Assembly (NCBI GenBank): GCA_000697335.1
Contig: JNEM01014602.1
Coordinates: 1 to 18,940 of the forward strand
Direction of reading: 5' to 3'
Length of the DNA stretch: 18,940 nt
Origin: Conidiobolus incongruus B7586
Lineage: Eukaryota; Entomophthoromycota; Entomophthoromycetes; Entomophthorales; Conidiobolaceae
Position numbers and translations under genes: made by a program
Part shown: positions 1 to 9,292 of the stretch, one piece after another
Layout: every line of letters starts with the position of its first letter
How positions within the stretch are numbered: the stretch's first letter is position 1
Notes under the pieces: model-generated
The model's database searches: none
Seen by the model: the letters and a program-made list of their open reading frames with translations, nothing else
Told to the model about the DNA's origin: nothing

Positions 1-1300
1 ATAAAATATATAGGAAAATAAATATTTTCAAATTATATAAATATATATTTAATTTTAATTATTTTTTTATTAATATATTTTGATTTTAAAATTTATATTT
101 AAATTTAATTATATTTAAATTAAAAAATAATTATCAAAAGGCTTTTATTTTTATATCTTTAAAACTTAACTATAAATCCTTTAAAATAATCTAAAACTTA
201 AAAATAACTTATAAAAATGGTGTTTTATCTAAAACTACCAAATATTGCTAAATTTATAATTTTAAAGCTAAAAGAACATTATTTAATTACTAAAATTTAT
301 ATAATTATTTCCTATTATTTTTTATTATTTATTAATAAGATAAAAAAATATATTAATAAATATCCTTTTATATTAATAAAAAAGTTATTAAAATGATTTA
401 ATATAAATTATAAAATTATATTATATATAATTATATTTAAATTTAAATTTAAATTAATTAATAAAAATATAAAATAAATATCTTATAATTTAACCAAAGC
501 CTCAAAAAAAACTAAAATAATTATGGGTAAATTAAACTTATTAAGATATAACTAAAAACAAAGGTTTTTACAATAAATAATTATAATTGATAAATCTTAA
601 ATTCTTTATATAATCTTTTATTTAATAATAAAACAAGATATTAAGTTAAATTAATTGCTTTTATGAATTTTAATCATTAAATACTTTAAATATAAGTAAA
701 AATTAATTATTATAATAGATTACAATGGTATATAATTTTTTAATATAATATCTTAAGAAAATCTAATTAATATTGAATTATATATTATTTTTTTGAATAT
801 AATGTTTTTAAATAATATTCTTAATATAAATTAAAAATATATATTATTTTGGATAATAATTATAAATTATATAAAACTAAAGCTATAAAAGATTTTTTAT
901 ATAAAAAACTAAACAAAGTTACTATATTTAATATATTTATTTGATTATAACTTATATAATTATAATTGTTTTAAATAATTAAAAAAATTAGCTTATAAGA
1001 AAAAAAAATTCCTACAAACAAATTAAATTAGTTTGTGAAATATCAAATTTTAGTTTTTAATAAAAAGAATTATTTTTTAGATATTAGAAGCTTATTAAAA
1101 TTATAGAAAAGAGTTATTAATATTAAAGGAAGCTATTAATTTTATATTATTTATTAAATTTTATATATTATTTATTAATTTATTAGTTTAATTATAATTT
1201 TAAAATTATGACATTACTTAATTTCTATACTAATAAAATTATTATTTATAATTTTAAAATTCTAATATTAATTAAAATTAATATTTTGAATTACTAGACT
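1..1300 (+). repeat. Left arm of a diverged, extremely AT-rich inverted repeat
   Basis: This stretch is far more AT-rich than the DNA between the genes and has no credible reading frame. Reading the reverse complement of the window's last kilobase gives a clearly related sequence in the same order. Positions about 66-600 match 18940-18390 reversed, and about 860-1300 match 18300-17870 reversed. Exact shared blocks reach 17-19 nt, for example around 257-275, 400-416 and 545-562. The part at 600-860 has no good partner and makes this arm about 170 nt longer. The first 65 nt extend beyond the matching part. It is probably an old, mutated interspersed element; the family cannot be assigned. Confidence 0.8.
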
Positions 1301-1509
1301 TATTGTGGGTATTATATTAATTAAATATAATCATAATAGTTATTTTGTGATATTTGATTATTAAATATTAAATTAAATAAATAAGATTGAAAATCTAAAT
1401 AAGGATGGATAATGGTAAACTGTTTTGAATGTATAAAAAGGATATTAAAAATTGAAATGATGTATAAAAAAGTGATTAAATGATAAAAGTAAAATGAAAT
1501 ATCGGTATA
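1301..1509. other. AT-rich spacer, no gene seen
   Basis: This lies between the repeat arm and tRNA-Arg. A 65-codon open frame on the minus strand is all Ile/Phe/Tyr/Leu/Asn and runs into the tRNA gene, so I read it as chance. The run of four A at 1491-1494 gives TTTT on the minus strand 15 nt past the tRNA, a usable RNA polymerase III stop. Confidence 0.6.
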
Positions 1510-1582
1510 CGATTCCACCAGGGATCGAACCTGGAATCTCTTGATCCGTAGTCAAGCGCCTTATCCATTTGGCCATGGAACC
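1510..1582 (-). tRNA. tRNA-Arg (anticodon ACG)
   Basis: The reverse complement folds into a complete cloverleaf of 73 nt without an intron. The 7-bp acceptor stem is GGTTCCA/TGGAATC with one G-U pair and a G discriminator. The D arm is GCC/GGC. The anticodon stem is CTTGA/TCAAG with loop CTACGGA, so the anticodon is ACG, read as ICG after editing. The T stem is CCAGG/CCTGG with the usual TTCGATC loop. Internal A and B box promoters lie within the tRNA as normal. TTTT on the transcribed strand follows at 1494-1491. Confidence 0.97.
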
Positions 1583-1863
1583 TTAACAAACACTCTTATT
1601 AATAATAAGAGAATACCAGATATTTCTACTGTTATCCTATTCATTGATAATAATCAATGTGTACTTTTTTAATTATTTGCTTATTCTCAAATTTATCATA
1701 CATTTGGATAATTTATTTATCTTTTTTTCATGATATCTATATCTTACTCTATTCTTTATTATTGTTACTATTTTATCAACTTATTTTCTTAATATTTTTA
1801 ATTACAATATTTTTAATATATTATATTATATCATTTATACTTTATTCAAATATTTTTATTCAA
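1583..1863. other. Spacer with two small perfect hairpins
   Basis: This is the 3' flank of the first chitinase and the 5' flank of tRNA-Arg. It holds two perfect inverted repeats: 1593-1611 (8-bp stem, 3-nt loop) and 1642-1659 (7-bp stem, 4-nt loop). The rest is T-rich on the plus strand. No coding signal is seen; the plus-strand open frame 1657-1971 is low-complexity and overlaps the chitinase. The hairpins could lie in the chitinase 3' UTR, but short palindromes are also expected by chance in such DNA. Confidence 0.45.
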
Positions 1864-3177
1864 TTAAGGGAAATCACAATAGACTCCATTAGAATTTTGG
1901 CGACATACGGTACCGGAGCTGCAAGATCTTTGCACGGGCTTGTTGAAGACACAGTCGTAGTATTGTGCTGACTTGCCAGCGTCAGCACATGTGGCTACAG
2001 TACAACTGGAGGGAGGACTTGTAGGTTGGGTGCCTGGAGATGTGGTGGTGGTCTTGGTAGTGATAGTAGTAGTGGGAACAGTAGTTACAGCGGTAGAAGT
2101 TTGGGGCTTAGTAGTAGGAACAGTGGTAGTAGCAATGGTGGTAGTAGAGGTAGGAGGATTGGGGTTATTGCCACAGCCGACATTAGAAATCAAGAATTCC
2201 TTAGCCAATTTACCATAATTCTTGCCGCCAATCAAATTATTATCAGCTTGGGAAGCTTCCCACATCATTAAGCCACCGAAAGTAGCATTGGTCTTGAGAT
2301 CGTTGGTAATGCGCTTCAACTTATCGATGTCAATGTAACCTGAGCCAGCAGCCTTAGGTCCGGCGGGGACACCGAGGTATAATCTGACATCCTTGTTGTA
2401 AGACTTGGTCTTAGCCCAGTTTTCCCAGTCCTTCCAGTTCCAAGCCCAGACGTTGTCATAGTTTTGAACACCACACCAGTTGTTGTAAAATTGAATAAAG
2501 ATCATATCCATCCAAGAGTTTTCCATAGTTTGACCCAAATTACCGTCGGGGAATACACATTGAGGAGCAGCTCCAACATAGTACTTTCTAGAACTGTCGG
2601 TAGCAAAGTACTCGCGCATTTTCTTGACAAAGACGTCGTAGTGTGCTTGGCCACCACCTTCAATATCTAAATCGATACCATCAGGAACAGCATCGCCAAA
2701 AGGTCTGAACTTGTGGGTACCCTTGAAGAACAAGTTCCACAGAGTGTCAGCAAATTCACTAGCAGCAGCTGAACTGGGGAAACCAACTTGAGCAGTAGCA
2801 CCTCCAAGGGAGAGTAGTATAGTTTTACCTTTAGATTGGCAGTATTTGATATCTTGACCGATTTTGGGACAATTTCTCAATTTCTTAGCTGGCTCTTCAT
2901 CAAAGAAAGTTTCACAATGATTGGCAAAATTGACTTCGGGAAGCTTTCCAGTACCGGCATTAAAAACGTTCACGAACGACACAACGAACACGTCGGCAAC
3001 ATCAAGATCACAATAGTAACTCAAGTCCTTTTCCCAAACTTCTGGCTTGTCCAAATTGATGGCACCAAAGGAGTTTTGGCCCCAGTAGTGCACCAAATTG
3101 TTCTTACACTTGAGATCTAAAGCGTTCAAGAAAGGTAAACTTAGCAATACAATCGATGATTTAATCCAATTCTTCAT
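1864..3177 (-). CDS. Secreted GH18 class III chitinase with Thr-rich linker and CBM19-like chitin-binding tail (paralogue 1)
   Basis: This is one uninterrupted frame of 437 residues beginning with ATG. It should hydrolyse beta-1,4 bonds of chitin outside the cell or in the wall. A signal peptide covers about residues 1-19. The catalytic TIM barrel runs from about 22 to 335. It contains the SLGG strand (123-126), the GH18 signature DGIDLDIE (166-173) with Glu173 as the expected acid/base, the QFYNNW motif near 229-234, and the MMWE strand near 304-307. A Thr/Pro linker (about 341-390), probably O-glycosylated, leads to a six-cysteine tail (Cys392, 397, 409, 419, 425, 434) with a GTVC motif that resembles CBM19 of yeast Cts1. 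The length and order are typical of the family. Paralogue 2 lies upstream on the same strand, about 70% identical by eye. Likely roles are wall remodelling, cell separation or nutrition; the sequence does not decide which. Confidence 0.95.
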   Translation of the reverse strand: MKNWIKSSIVLLSLPFLNALDLKCKNNLVHYWGQNSFGAINLDKPEVWEKDLSYYCDLDVADVFVVSFVNVFNAGTGKLPEVNFANHCETFFDEEPAKKLRNCPKIGQDIKYCQSKGKTILLSLGGATAQVGFPSSAAASEFADTLWNLFFKGTHKFRPFGDAVPDGIDLDIEGGGQAHYDVFVKKMREYFATDSSRKYYVGAAPQCVFPDGNLGQTMENSWMDMIFIQFYNNWCGVQNYDNVWAWNWKDWENWAKTKSYNKDVRLYLGVPAGPKAAGSGYIDIDKLKRITNDLKTNATFGGLMMWEASQADNNLIGGKNYGKLAKEFLISNVGCGNNPNPPTSTTTIATTTVPTTKPQTSTAVTTVPTTTITTKTTTTSPGTQPTSPPSSCTVATCADAGKSAQYYDCVFNKPVQRSCSSGTVCRQNSNGVYCDFP

Positions 3178-3214
3178 CTTAATTTGTATTTTATTTGTAT
3201 CTCTTTACTCCATA

Positions 3215-3250
3215 ACAACCCACTAATATATATGTATATATATACAGCTA
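3215..3250 (-). promoter_or_regulatory. Possible TATA element of chitinase 1
   Basis: A TATATATATACATATATATT-type block on the minus strand (about 3226-3245) lies 50-70 nt before the chitinase ATG, followed by a pyrimidine/A-rich leader. The position is right for a TATA element in a strongly expressed fungal gene. In DNA this AT-rich the match has limited weight. Confidence 0.3.
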
Positions 3251-4509
3251 TGACTATTTCGCTAATATAGAATACCCATATAACTAATTAAAAACTTAAT
3301 TTAGTTATTAAAATAAAAATTAATTAGATTAATAATTAATTGATCAATTTAGTAAAATTCAATATGAATTAAATTTTATTAATTATATTATCTAATATTA
3401 AATATTTAATAAATTTTAGATATTATCTTAATAAATTTTTAATAATTTTTTCTATCTAATTGATAAATTATAATAAGAAATGAATAAGCTGTCAATTTAA
3501 ATTAGATTAAAATTTTTTTCTAATAAATATGCAAATGTGATCAATAATTTAATTAATGATTTTTAGACTAAATAAAAGTAATATAATATATATCATGAAT
3601 ATCTTAACTATCTTTAAGTTATTGAATTTATCAATAGTTTCCTTCTGATATTTAAATTGAATTTTTATATTAAATGATATAAAACTCTCTCGTTTCAAAT
3701 CGCAATACTTTTTTTACAAAACTATAGCCAAAAAATTAAATAAATTGATCTCATCAATGAGCCGAATATTAAATATTTGATTTTTAATATTAACTTAAAA
3801 TTTTCAATTGATAAGATAGTTCTCCAATAACAATCTTATTTATGTAATCTGATTTCTAAAACATTAAAATTTATTCAGGATAATTAAACAATTTAATCAA
3901 TTTTAATTATCTTTAAATTGCAACTTTATAGATCAAAATTAACCTGGTGATTAATTATTTTATCCCCTTTATCTTTTAATATTTGACACGCGTGAAAAAA
4001 AATTTCTTTTTAATTTTTAAGGGTAAATTAAAATTTGAAAATTTTATCACAGTTTTATTAATTTTGTTGAAAGTATAAAGTTATTAATTTATTAATTATG
4101 AAATTTCCTTTTCTAGAATATTTTTCTATAATCTTATTATTCAAATCTATAATTTCTTTTTGCCAAGTGTTTATATGAGTATTAGTCTATTTAAAAACTT
4201 TACTTAGTATTTAATAATTATTTTAATCATTTTTATAGTGTATTAGATAAAATTTCAATTGATTGAATTATTTATCAGAGAAATTATTATGAGACGCTAT
4301 ATTAGGTTTGAAAAATAGAATAAAACATGATTGTGATTGGATACTGCTTAAATCGGTATAATATTTGAAGTATATAACCATTATATGTTAAATATAATGA
4401 TACTATAATAATTGAATTAGAAATATTATGAATATATTAATCATTATTTTATACAACCCAATATATTCTTAAATATAGTATTTTATTTAATATTTTAATG
4501 TAAATGAAA
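3251..4509. other. Intergenic AT-rich DNA between the chitinases
   Basis: This is about 1.3 kb holding the promoter side of chitinase 1 and the 3' flank of chitinase 2. I see no open frame with protein-like composition, no RNA gene and no clear repeat. A small GC spot with ACGCGT occurs near 3989 but has no evident context. Confidence 0.5.
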
Positions 4510-5856
4510 TTAACTCAAGCTCCAGTCACAGTAAATGCCATTGGCACTTTGTTTACATACGGTACCGGAGCCGCAATTTCTTTGGACGGGCTTGTTGAAG
4601 ACACAGTCGTAGTAAATTGGAGACTTGCCAGCGTCGGCACATGTGGCAATAGTACAACTCGTAGGAGGTCCGGTGGGTTGAGGACCTGAAGATGTGGTAG
4701 TAGTGGTAGTGGTAGTGGTAATGGTTGTAGTTTCCTTGGTGGTGGTGGTTGAAGTTGAGCTGGTGTTAGCGGATGAGGATGAAGTTGTAGTAGTGGTAGT
4801 GGTAGTAGAAGTAGGTTGAGGATTATTACCACAGCCAACAATGGAGTTCAAATAATTCTTGGTAACTTTACCGTAAGTACCGCCAGCTACTGGATTGTTG
4901 TCGGACTGAGAAGATTCCCACATCATAACACCACCGAAAGTAGCATTGCCGGAAGTTTCCCTGGTAATGCGCTTCAATTTTTCAATGTCGACGTAGCCGG
5001 AAGATGCGGCACGAACATTGGCAGGTACTCCAAGATACAATTTGACATTCTTGTTGAGAGCTTTGGTTTTGGCCCAATTCTCCCAGTCTTTCCAGTTCCA
5101 GGCATTGGGGTTGTCGTAGTTGTTGGCACCGCACCAATTGTTGTAGAATTGGATATAAACCATATCGATCAAACTGTTGTCTAAGGTTTCTTGTAAATGA
5201 GCGTCAGGATAAGGACATTGAGGAGCAGAAGAAACATAGTATTTCTTAGAAGGATCGGAAGCAAAATATTGACGCAATTTGGTTAAGAACACATTGTAGT
5301 ATTTAGTACCACCGCCTTCAATATCAAGATCAATGCCATCAAAACTAGCATCACCCAAAGGACGGTACTTATGAGTACCCTTGAAGAACATATTCCATAA
5401 AGTGGTAGCGAACTCTTCGGCAGCAGCAGGGCTAGGGAAAGCTGTAGCACCAGTAGCACCACCAAGAGACAGCATTACAATCTTCCCTTTAGATTGACAA
5501 TACTTAATATCCTGACCAATTTTTGGACAATTTCTTAAAGTAGGCTGATCTTCAAAAAAAGTTTCACAATGATTAGCGAAATTCACTTCGGGAAGTCTTC
5601 CAGTACCGGCATTGAATACATTGAGGAAAGAAACTTGGAAAATGTCAGCGACATTGAGATCACAGTAGTAATCCAAATCCTTCTCCCAAACTTTGGGATT
5701 GTTCAAATTGATAGCGCCGAACGAGTTTTGGCCCCAATAATGCACCAAATTATTCTTGCAGCTGATATCGACAGCTTGGGCGACTGAAGCAACACAGAGT
5801 GCCAAAATATAACTAAGTATGATGTATATTTTATCTTTCACACATCACTACGTCAT
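4510..5856 (-). CDS. Secreted GH18 class III chitinase with Thr/Ser linker and CBM19-like tail (paralogue 2; start uncertain)
   Basis: The open frame 4510-5841 encodes the same architecture as paralogue 1. It has a hydrophobic secretion signal ending near AQA, a TIM barrel with SLGG, DGIDLDIE (168-175 counted from the GTG, Glu175 catalytic) and QFYNNW, a Thr/Ser linker (about 341-394), and a six-cysteine GTVC tail (Cys396-438). The body is intact and looks functional. The first codon of the open frame, at 5841-5839, is GTG. A stop lies just upstream and no in-frame ATG occurs before the barrel. One rescue is ATGAC at 5856-5852, a 39-nt GT-AG intron at 5851-5813, and continuation at 5812. That gives a signal peptide beginning MTYILALCVASVAQA. 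Other options are a non-AUG start or a lost start codon. The given 5' end follows the intron model. Confidence 0.88.
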
Positions 5857-5858
5857 CC

Positions 5859-5874
5859 AATATTTATATCAACC
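5859..5874 (-). promoter_or_regulatory. Possible TATA box of chitinase 2
   Basis: The minus strand reads GATATAAATATTGG just before the candidate ATG at 5856-5854. If this is the true TATA box, transcription would begin near or after that ATG. That argues against the spliced-start model and for initiation near the GTG at 5841. The evidence is the motif only. Confidence 0.25.
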
Positions 5875-7844
5875 TACTACAACCTGACAATTATCTTCTA
5901 ATCTTACATCCAAATAACAATCAACCCATCATTAAAAAATTAATTCCAAAGATCTAAAAGATCATATCTTCCAAATTAAAAAAAAATTAAAATTTTAATT
6001 AAAAAAATGAATTAAAAAAGATTTTGATAAAAATTCAAAAGGCGATGATAATATATCGGGTTTAATAAGTTAGACAATTTATTTAGGTAATTTTTTTATT
6101 AAGCTGAATTAAAATTTATATTAGATAATGAATTTGGACTTAATTGGAATAATTCATAATTGTAAAATAAAATATTGAATTTATATAATTTAAAAAAATA
6201 TTCAGTTGAGATTTTGTTAATTTTGGACCAATAATATTAATTTATTTTATTTTATCAATTTTTATATTAATTTGATTAGTATTAATTATATATATTAAGA
6301 AATATTTAGGAAAAATTATTTGCTGTTGGCTTAATCGAATTTCTCATTGATTTACCTAGTATATATCTTTGGATATCTAATCTTGAATTTTAATTCTGCT
6401 TTATTTTTTTCTAAACTTTTTGTTATCACCGATCCACATAGATTATTTGGTTGTATTTAATCTTATACTAAATCAAATTTTCGCGCCTTATTAATAACTA
6501 TATTTTTTTGATTGGAAAGTGATTTAAGAGAAGGAAAAATGATTATCACATAAAATAATCATATTAGATGTACTAATACTTGGTTTTTAGAAGAATAAGG
6601 TGAAGTTATTCATAAAATATTATATGTATCTTAAATATATGTCAATATTTGATAAATCGGTTATCATAGACATAATGATGGAAATTTTTTAATTACAACA
6701 ATTAAAATCAAAATAATAGAATTTTTTCCCCTCAATTTTTGTGTACTTGAATAAACACATTGCAAGTTTTAATCTCTAATCAAGTAAAATATAAATCAAA
6801 CATCATAGATTATAATTGATATATAACGTTATCAAGGTTGAAATATTAATTATTTAAAGATTTTGAATTTTATATTTTAGAAAGTTTTATTATACCAGAC
6901 ACTAAGTATGAGTCATTTTTTAAATTCAAATTCATTAATTGATTATTATATAGTCTTAGTAATGGCGATCATTCAAACAATTTACTTAAATTCTTTATAT
7001 ATGATAATATTTTGGTTTTAAAATTTAAGTTTTTGTGTTTAATTTTAAAGATGATCAAAATTGATAATTGTAAAAATTTCATTATATGTAAATATATTAA
7101 AAGTGTACAATATATTAATTAGTTTTCTACAATAGGTAACATATAAAATAAGCAAATTTTCTCATAATTAAAATACTGATATAAATCTATTCATATTTAC
7201 AAGCATTCAATACAATATATATTTTTATCGAAAAACTTAATTATTTAAAATACAATTAATTTTATTACTAAATCACTATAAACTTTGAAAAAATATTATA
7301 AACCTTATATTGCAGTAGTAATATTTCCTTTAATAAATGTCATAGGAAACCCTGTTAGCTATTTATTTTTATTGGTATCTATATTAATCCTGAATTTATA
7401 TAATATATTCATAATACTTATACCAGGTGATTTAAGGGTATTATATATTATTTTATAAATATCTGTATAAAATCAGTACAGTTTAATATATAATATAAAA
7501 ATTTAATATTATTACTAAAGTGATTTTTAATGATTATGTTATAAATTAATTTAAATGATAAAAAGATGCTTAAATAACTGAAATTTTCATAATAATAATT
7601 TTAAAGTTTTATTTGATGTTTTTAAAATTGATAAATAAGTAAAGTTTAATTGTTTTGTAAACAAAAGATAATATGTTTGAAATATATTGTTAGACATTAA
7701 AAATATAATATATTTATTTTATTAAAAAATATGAGTAAATTTAGTAATTAATTATGATTGAAAAAAAAAGATTTTTAATTAATATCTCACCTAATAATTA
7801 AAATTTATTAGTTTCAAATTTTAAAACAAAATCGCCATTTTAAA
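5875..7844. other. Long AT-rich intergenic region, no gene seen
   Basis: Almost 2 kb without a frame of protein-like composition on either strand. I looked for short exons bounded by GTAAG-type donors and TAG/CAG acceptors and found no chain that keeps a frame. No tandem repeat stands out. The distal part is the 5' flank of tRNA-Asp. Confidence 0.5.
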
Positions 7845-7916
7845 TCTTCGGTAGTATAGTGGTGAGTATACCCGCCTGTCACGCGGGTGACCTGGGTTCA
7901 ATTCCCAGCCGGAGAG
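7845..7916 (+). tRNA. tRNA-Asp (anticodon GTC)
   Basis: A complete 72-nt cloverleaf without intron. The acceptor stem is TCTTCGG/CCGGAGA with a G discriminator. The D arm is of the TAGTATAGTGG type common to eukaryotic tRNA-Asp. The anticodon stem is CCCGC/GCGGG with loop CTGTCAC, so the anticodon is GTC. The T arm is CTGGG/CCCAG around TTCAATT. A run of four T at 7938-7941 fits RNA polymerase III termination. The body resembles tRNA-Asp of other eukaryotes closely. Confidence 0.97.
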
Positions 7917-8714
7917 TAAATGAATCTGGACTTAATCTTTTATTAAATATTTTAAATTATTTTTTTATCAAATTTTAATGTTCTAATTATAATTATTGAT
8001 TTAATTTTGAATTTCAAATATTCTATTAATTAAATTTTTAAAAAAAAAAATTTGAAATTAATTTTACTAAATTATTCATTTATTGTTTGATCAATTTTCA
8101 AAATAGTATATTAAGATTAATTATTAATTTTATATATTAATAGTTTTATATCAATAAGCCAATACACATATCACTATTTTATACCTTTTTATTCATAGAT
8201 TTGATTCTTTTTTATCTTCAATTTTATACAATGATCATATAAATAATTATTCAAATACATTATACCAAAAAATTTTGAGTATTCTTTGAATTTCTATTAT
8301 ATAATTAATTATGTATGTTGTATTTCAAATTTAATAAAATTGGATTATCAATTGATTCTGTATTTGATGATTATATATATATCGAATAAACAGTGTTATA
8401 AATTGAATTTAACTATTTTAATTATAAAATGAATCAAACAAATTAATACTATCAGGAATTAAATATTCAAATAAGTTAATAAAACTTTTTTCAAGTAAAT
8501 ATTAAATTAATGAATTCAACCAAATTATTCTATAATACCTTGGCTTCTAATATCAATTTTTAATCTATTAGGGTTTTATTAAATATGTTTTAATATGAGC
8601 GTTTTAATAATTTAAAATTAAATACAAATATTATATAATATGCTATTCATTATAATATTTAAAACAATATTCTTTGAATTTAAGCAACAACCTCAATAGC
8701 TTATTTAAAAAATA
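7917..8714. other. AT-rich intergenic region, no gene seen
   Basis: The 3' flank of tRNA-Asp up to the structured island at about 8715. It holds A and T runs, for example 8038-8050. There are no credible reading frames, RNA genes or repeats. Confidence 0.5.
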
Positions 8715-8895
8715 AATGTACAAGACTGTTTAACAACAGAAAAGATACTACTGATCATATCAATCTTGTGTAGTCTAAACTACGTACACTCCCGAGGGAG
8801 TGACGCTCAATCTGGCATACGTTTCTTACAAATTAATCGTTGAGAAAATCGAAATTAATTTGCCTTAAATTATGCTTACAAATGAACAAGTTTTT
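8715..8895 (+). ncRNA. Probable structured non-coding RNA, class unknown
   Basis: A GC-richer island in about 80% AT surroundings that carries a run of paired elements and no open frame. Seen directly: ACAAGA (8720-8725) pairs with TCTTGT (8764-8769). Inside it are a hairpin CTGTT/AACAG (8726-8739) and a weaker GATA/TATC (8744-8761). Next are GTAGT/ACTAC with a CTAA loop (8770-8783), CACTCCC/GGGAGTG (8787-8802), which an outer ACGTA/TACGT (8782-8786, 8818-8822) could enclose in place of the ACTAC pairing, and CAAATTAAT/ATTAATTTG (8829-8862). TTTTT at 8891-8895 would serve as a plus-strand Pol III stop. T6 also follows on the minus strand near 8710, so the strand is not settled. I could not match it to tRNA, 5S, U1-U6, U3 or SRP RNA cores. 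An H/ACA-type snoRNA is possible (ACA near 8878). Confidence 0.45.
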
Positions 8896-9292
8896 AGAGA
8901 GGAAATTGGTGATTTATTTATATGATATAATTTTATATCAAAATTATGGGATTTTATTTTATTTAAATTTAATAATAATTTGATTTAATAATATCACAAT
9001 TAACATTTAATTCTCAAAAGTTAATATTATTGATCAATCCAATAATATTAACTAATTGTGAAGATATTTTGAAAAATGATTTCATATCGATTAGAGATTA
9101 TATAAATTAACATTAATAATTTTATTTCATTTTCAGTATTTTTAATGAAATTTAATATTAAAAATTAATTGAAATGATAGTTAATTGAGTAAATGATAAT
9201 ATAGAATTTATTATTTAAATAAAACTAATAAATATGTATATAGTTTTGATTGATGAATTATCAAAACGAATAATACCAGTTATAATTTTCCC
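8896..9292. other. Spacer, 3' flank of the seipin gene
   Basis: AT-rich DNA between the structured island and the seipin stop codon. It probably contains the seipin 3' UTR and polyadenylation signals, but AATAAA-like words are too common here to choose one. No gene is seen. Confidence 0.45.

Noticed and set aside
1321-1518. 65-codon minus-strand frame
   Set aside because: It is biased to Ile/Phe/Tyr/Leu/Asn as in random AT-rich DNA, and it overlaps the tRNA-Arg gene.
1973-2271. Open frames antisense to the chitinase 1 linker and tail (Val- or Gly/Ser-rich)
   Set aside because: They are shadows of Thr/Pro codons in the linker, have repetitive composition and oppose a clear GH18 gene.
4515-5184. 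Open frames overlapping chitinase 2 on both strands
   Set aside because: Leu/Pro-rich or featureless products of other frames of the chitinase; no independent domain.
7845-7916. A possible tRNA pseudogene
   Set aside because: All stems pair, the anticodon loop and T loop are standard and a terminator follows, so it looks functional.
8715-8830. U2 snRNA-like string (GATCAGTAGTATC on the minus strand) and U6-like ACAGAAAAGAT on the plus strand
   Set aside because: Only isolated words match. The U2 5' stem-loop and Sm site, and the U6 AGC triad and internal stem-loop, are absent.
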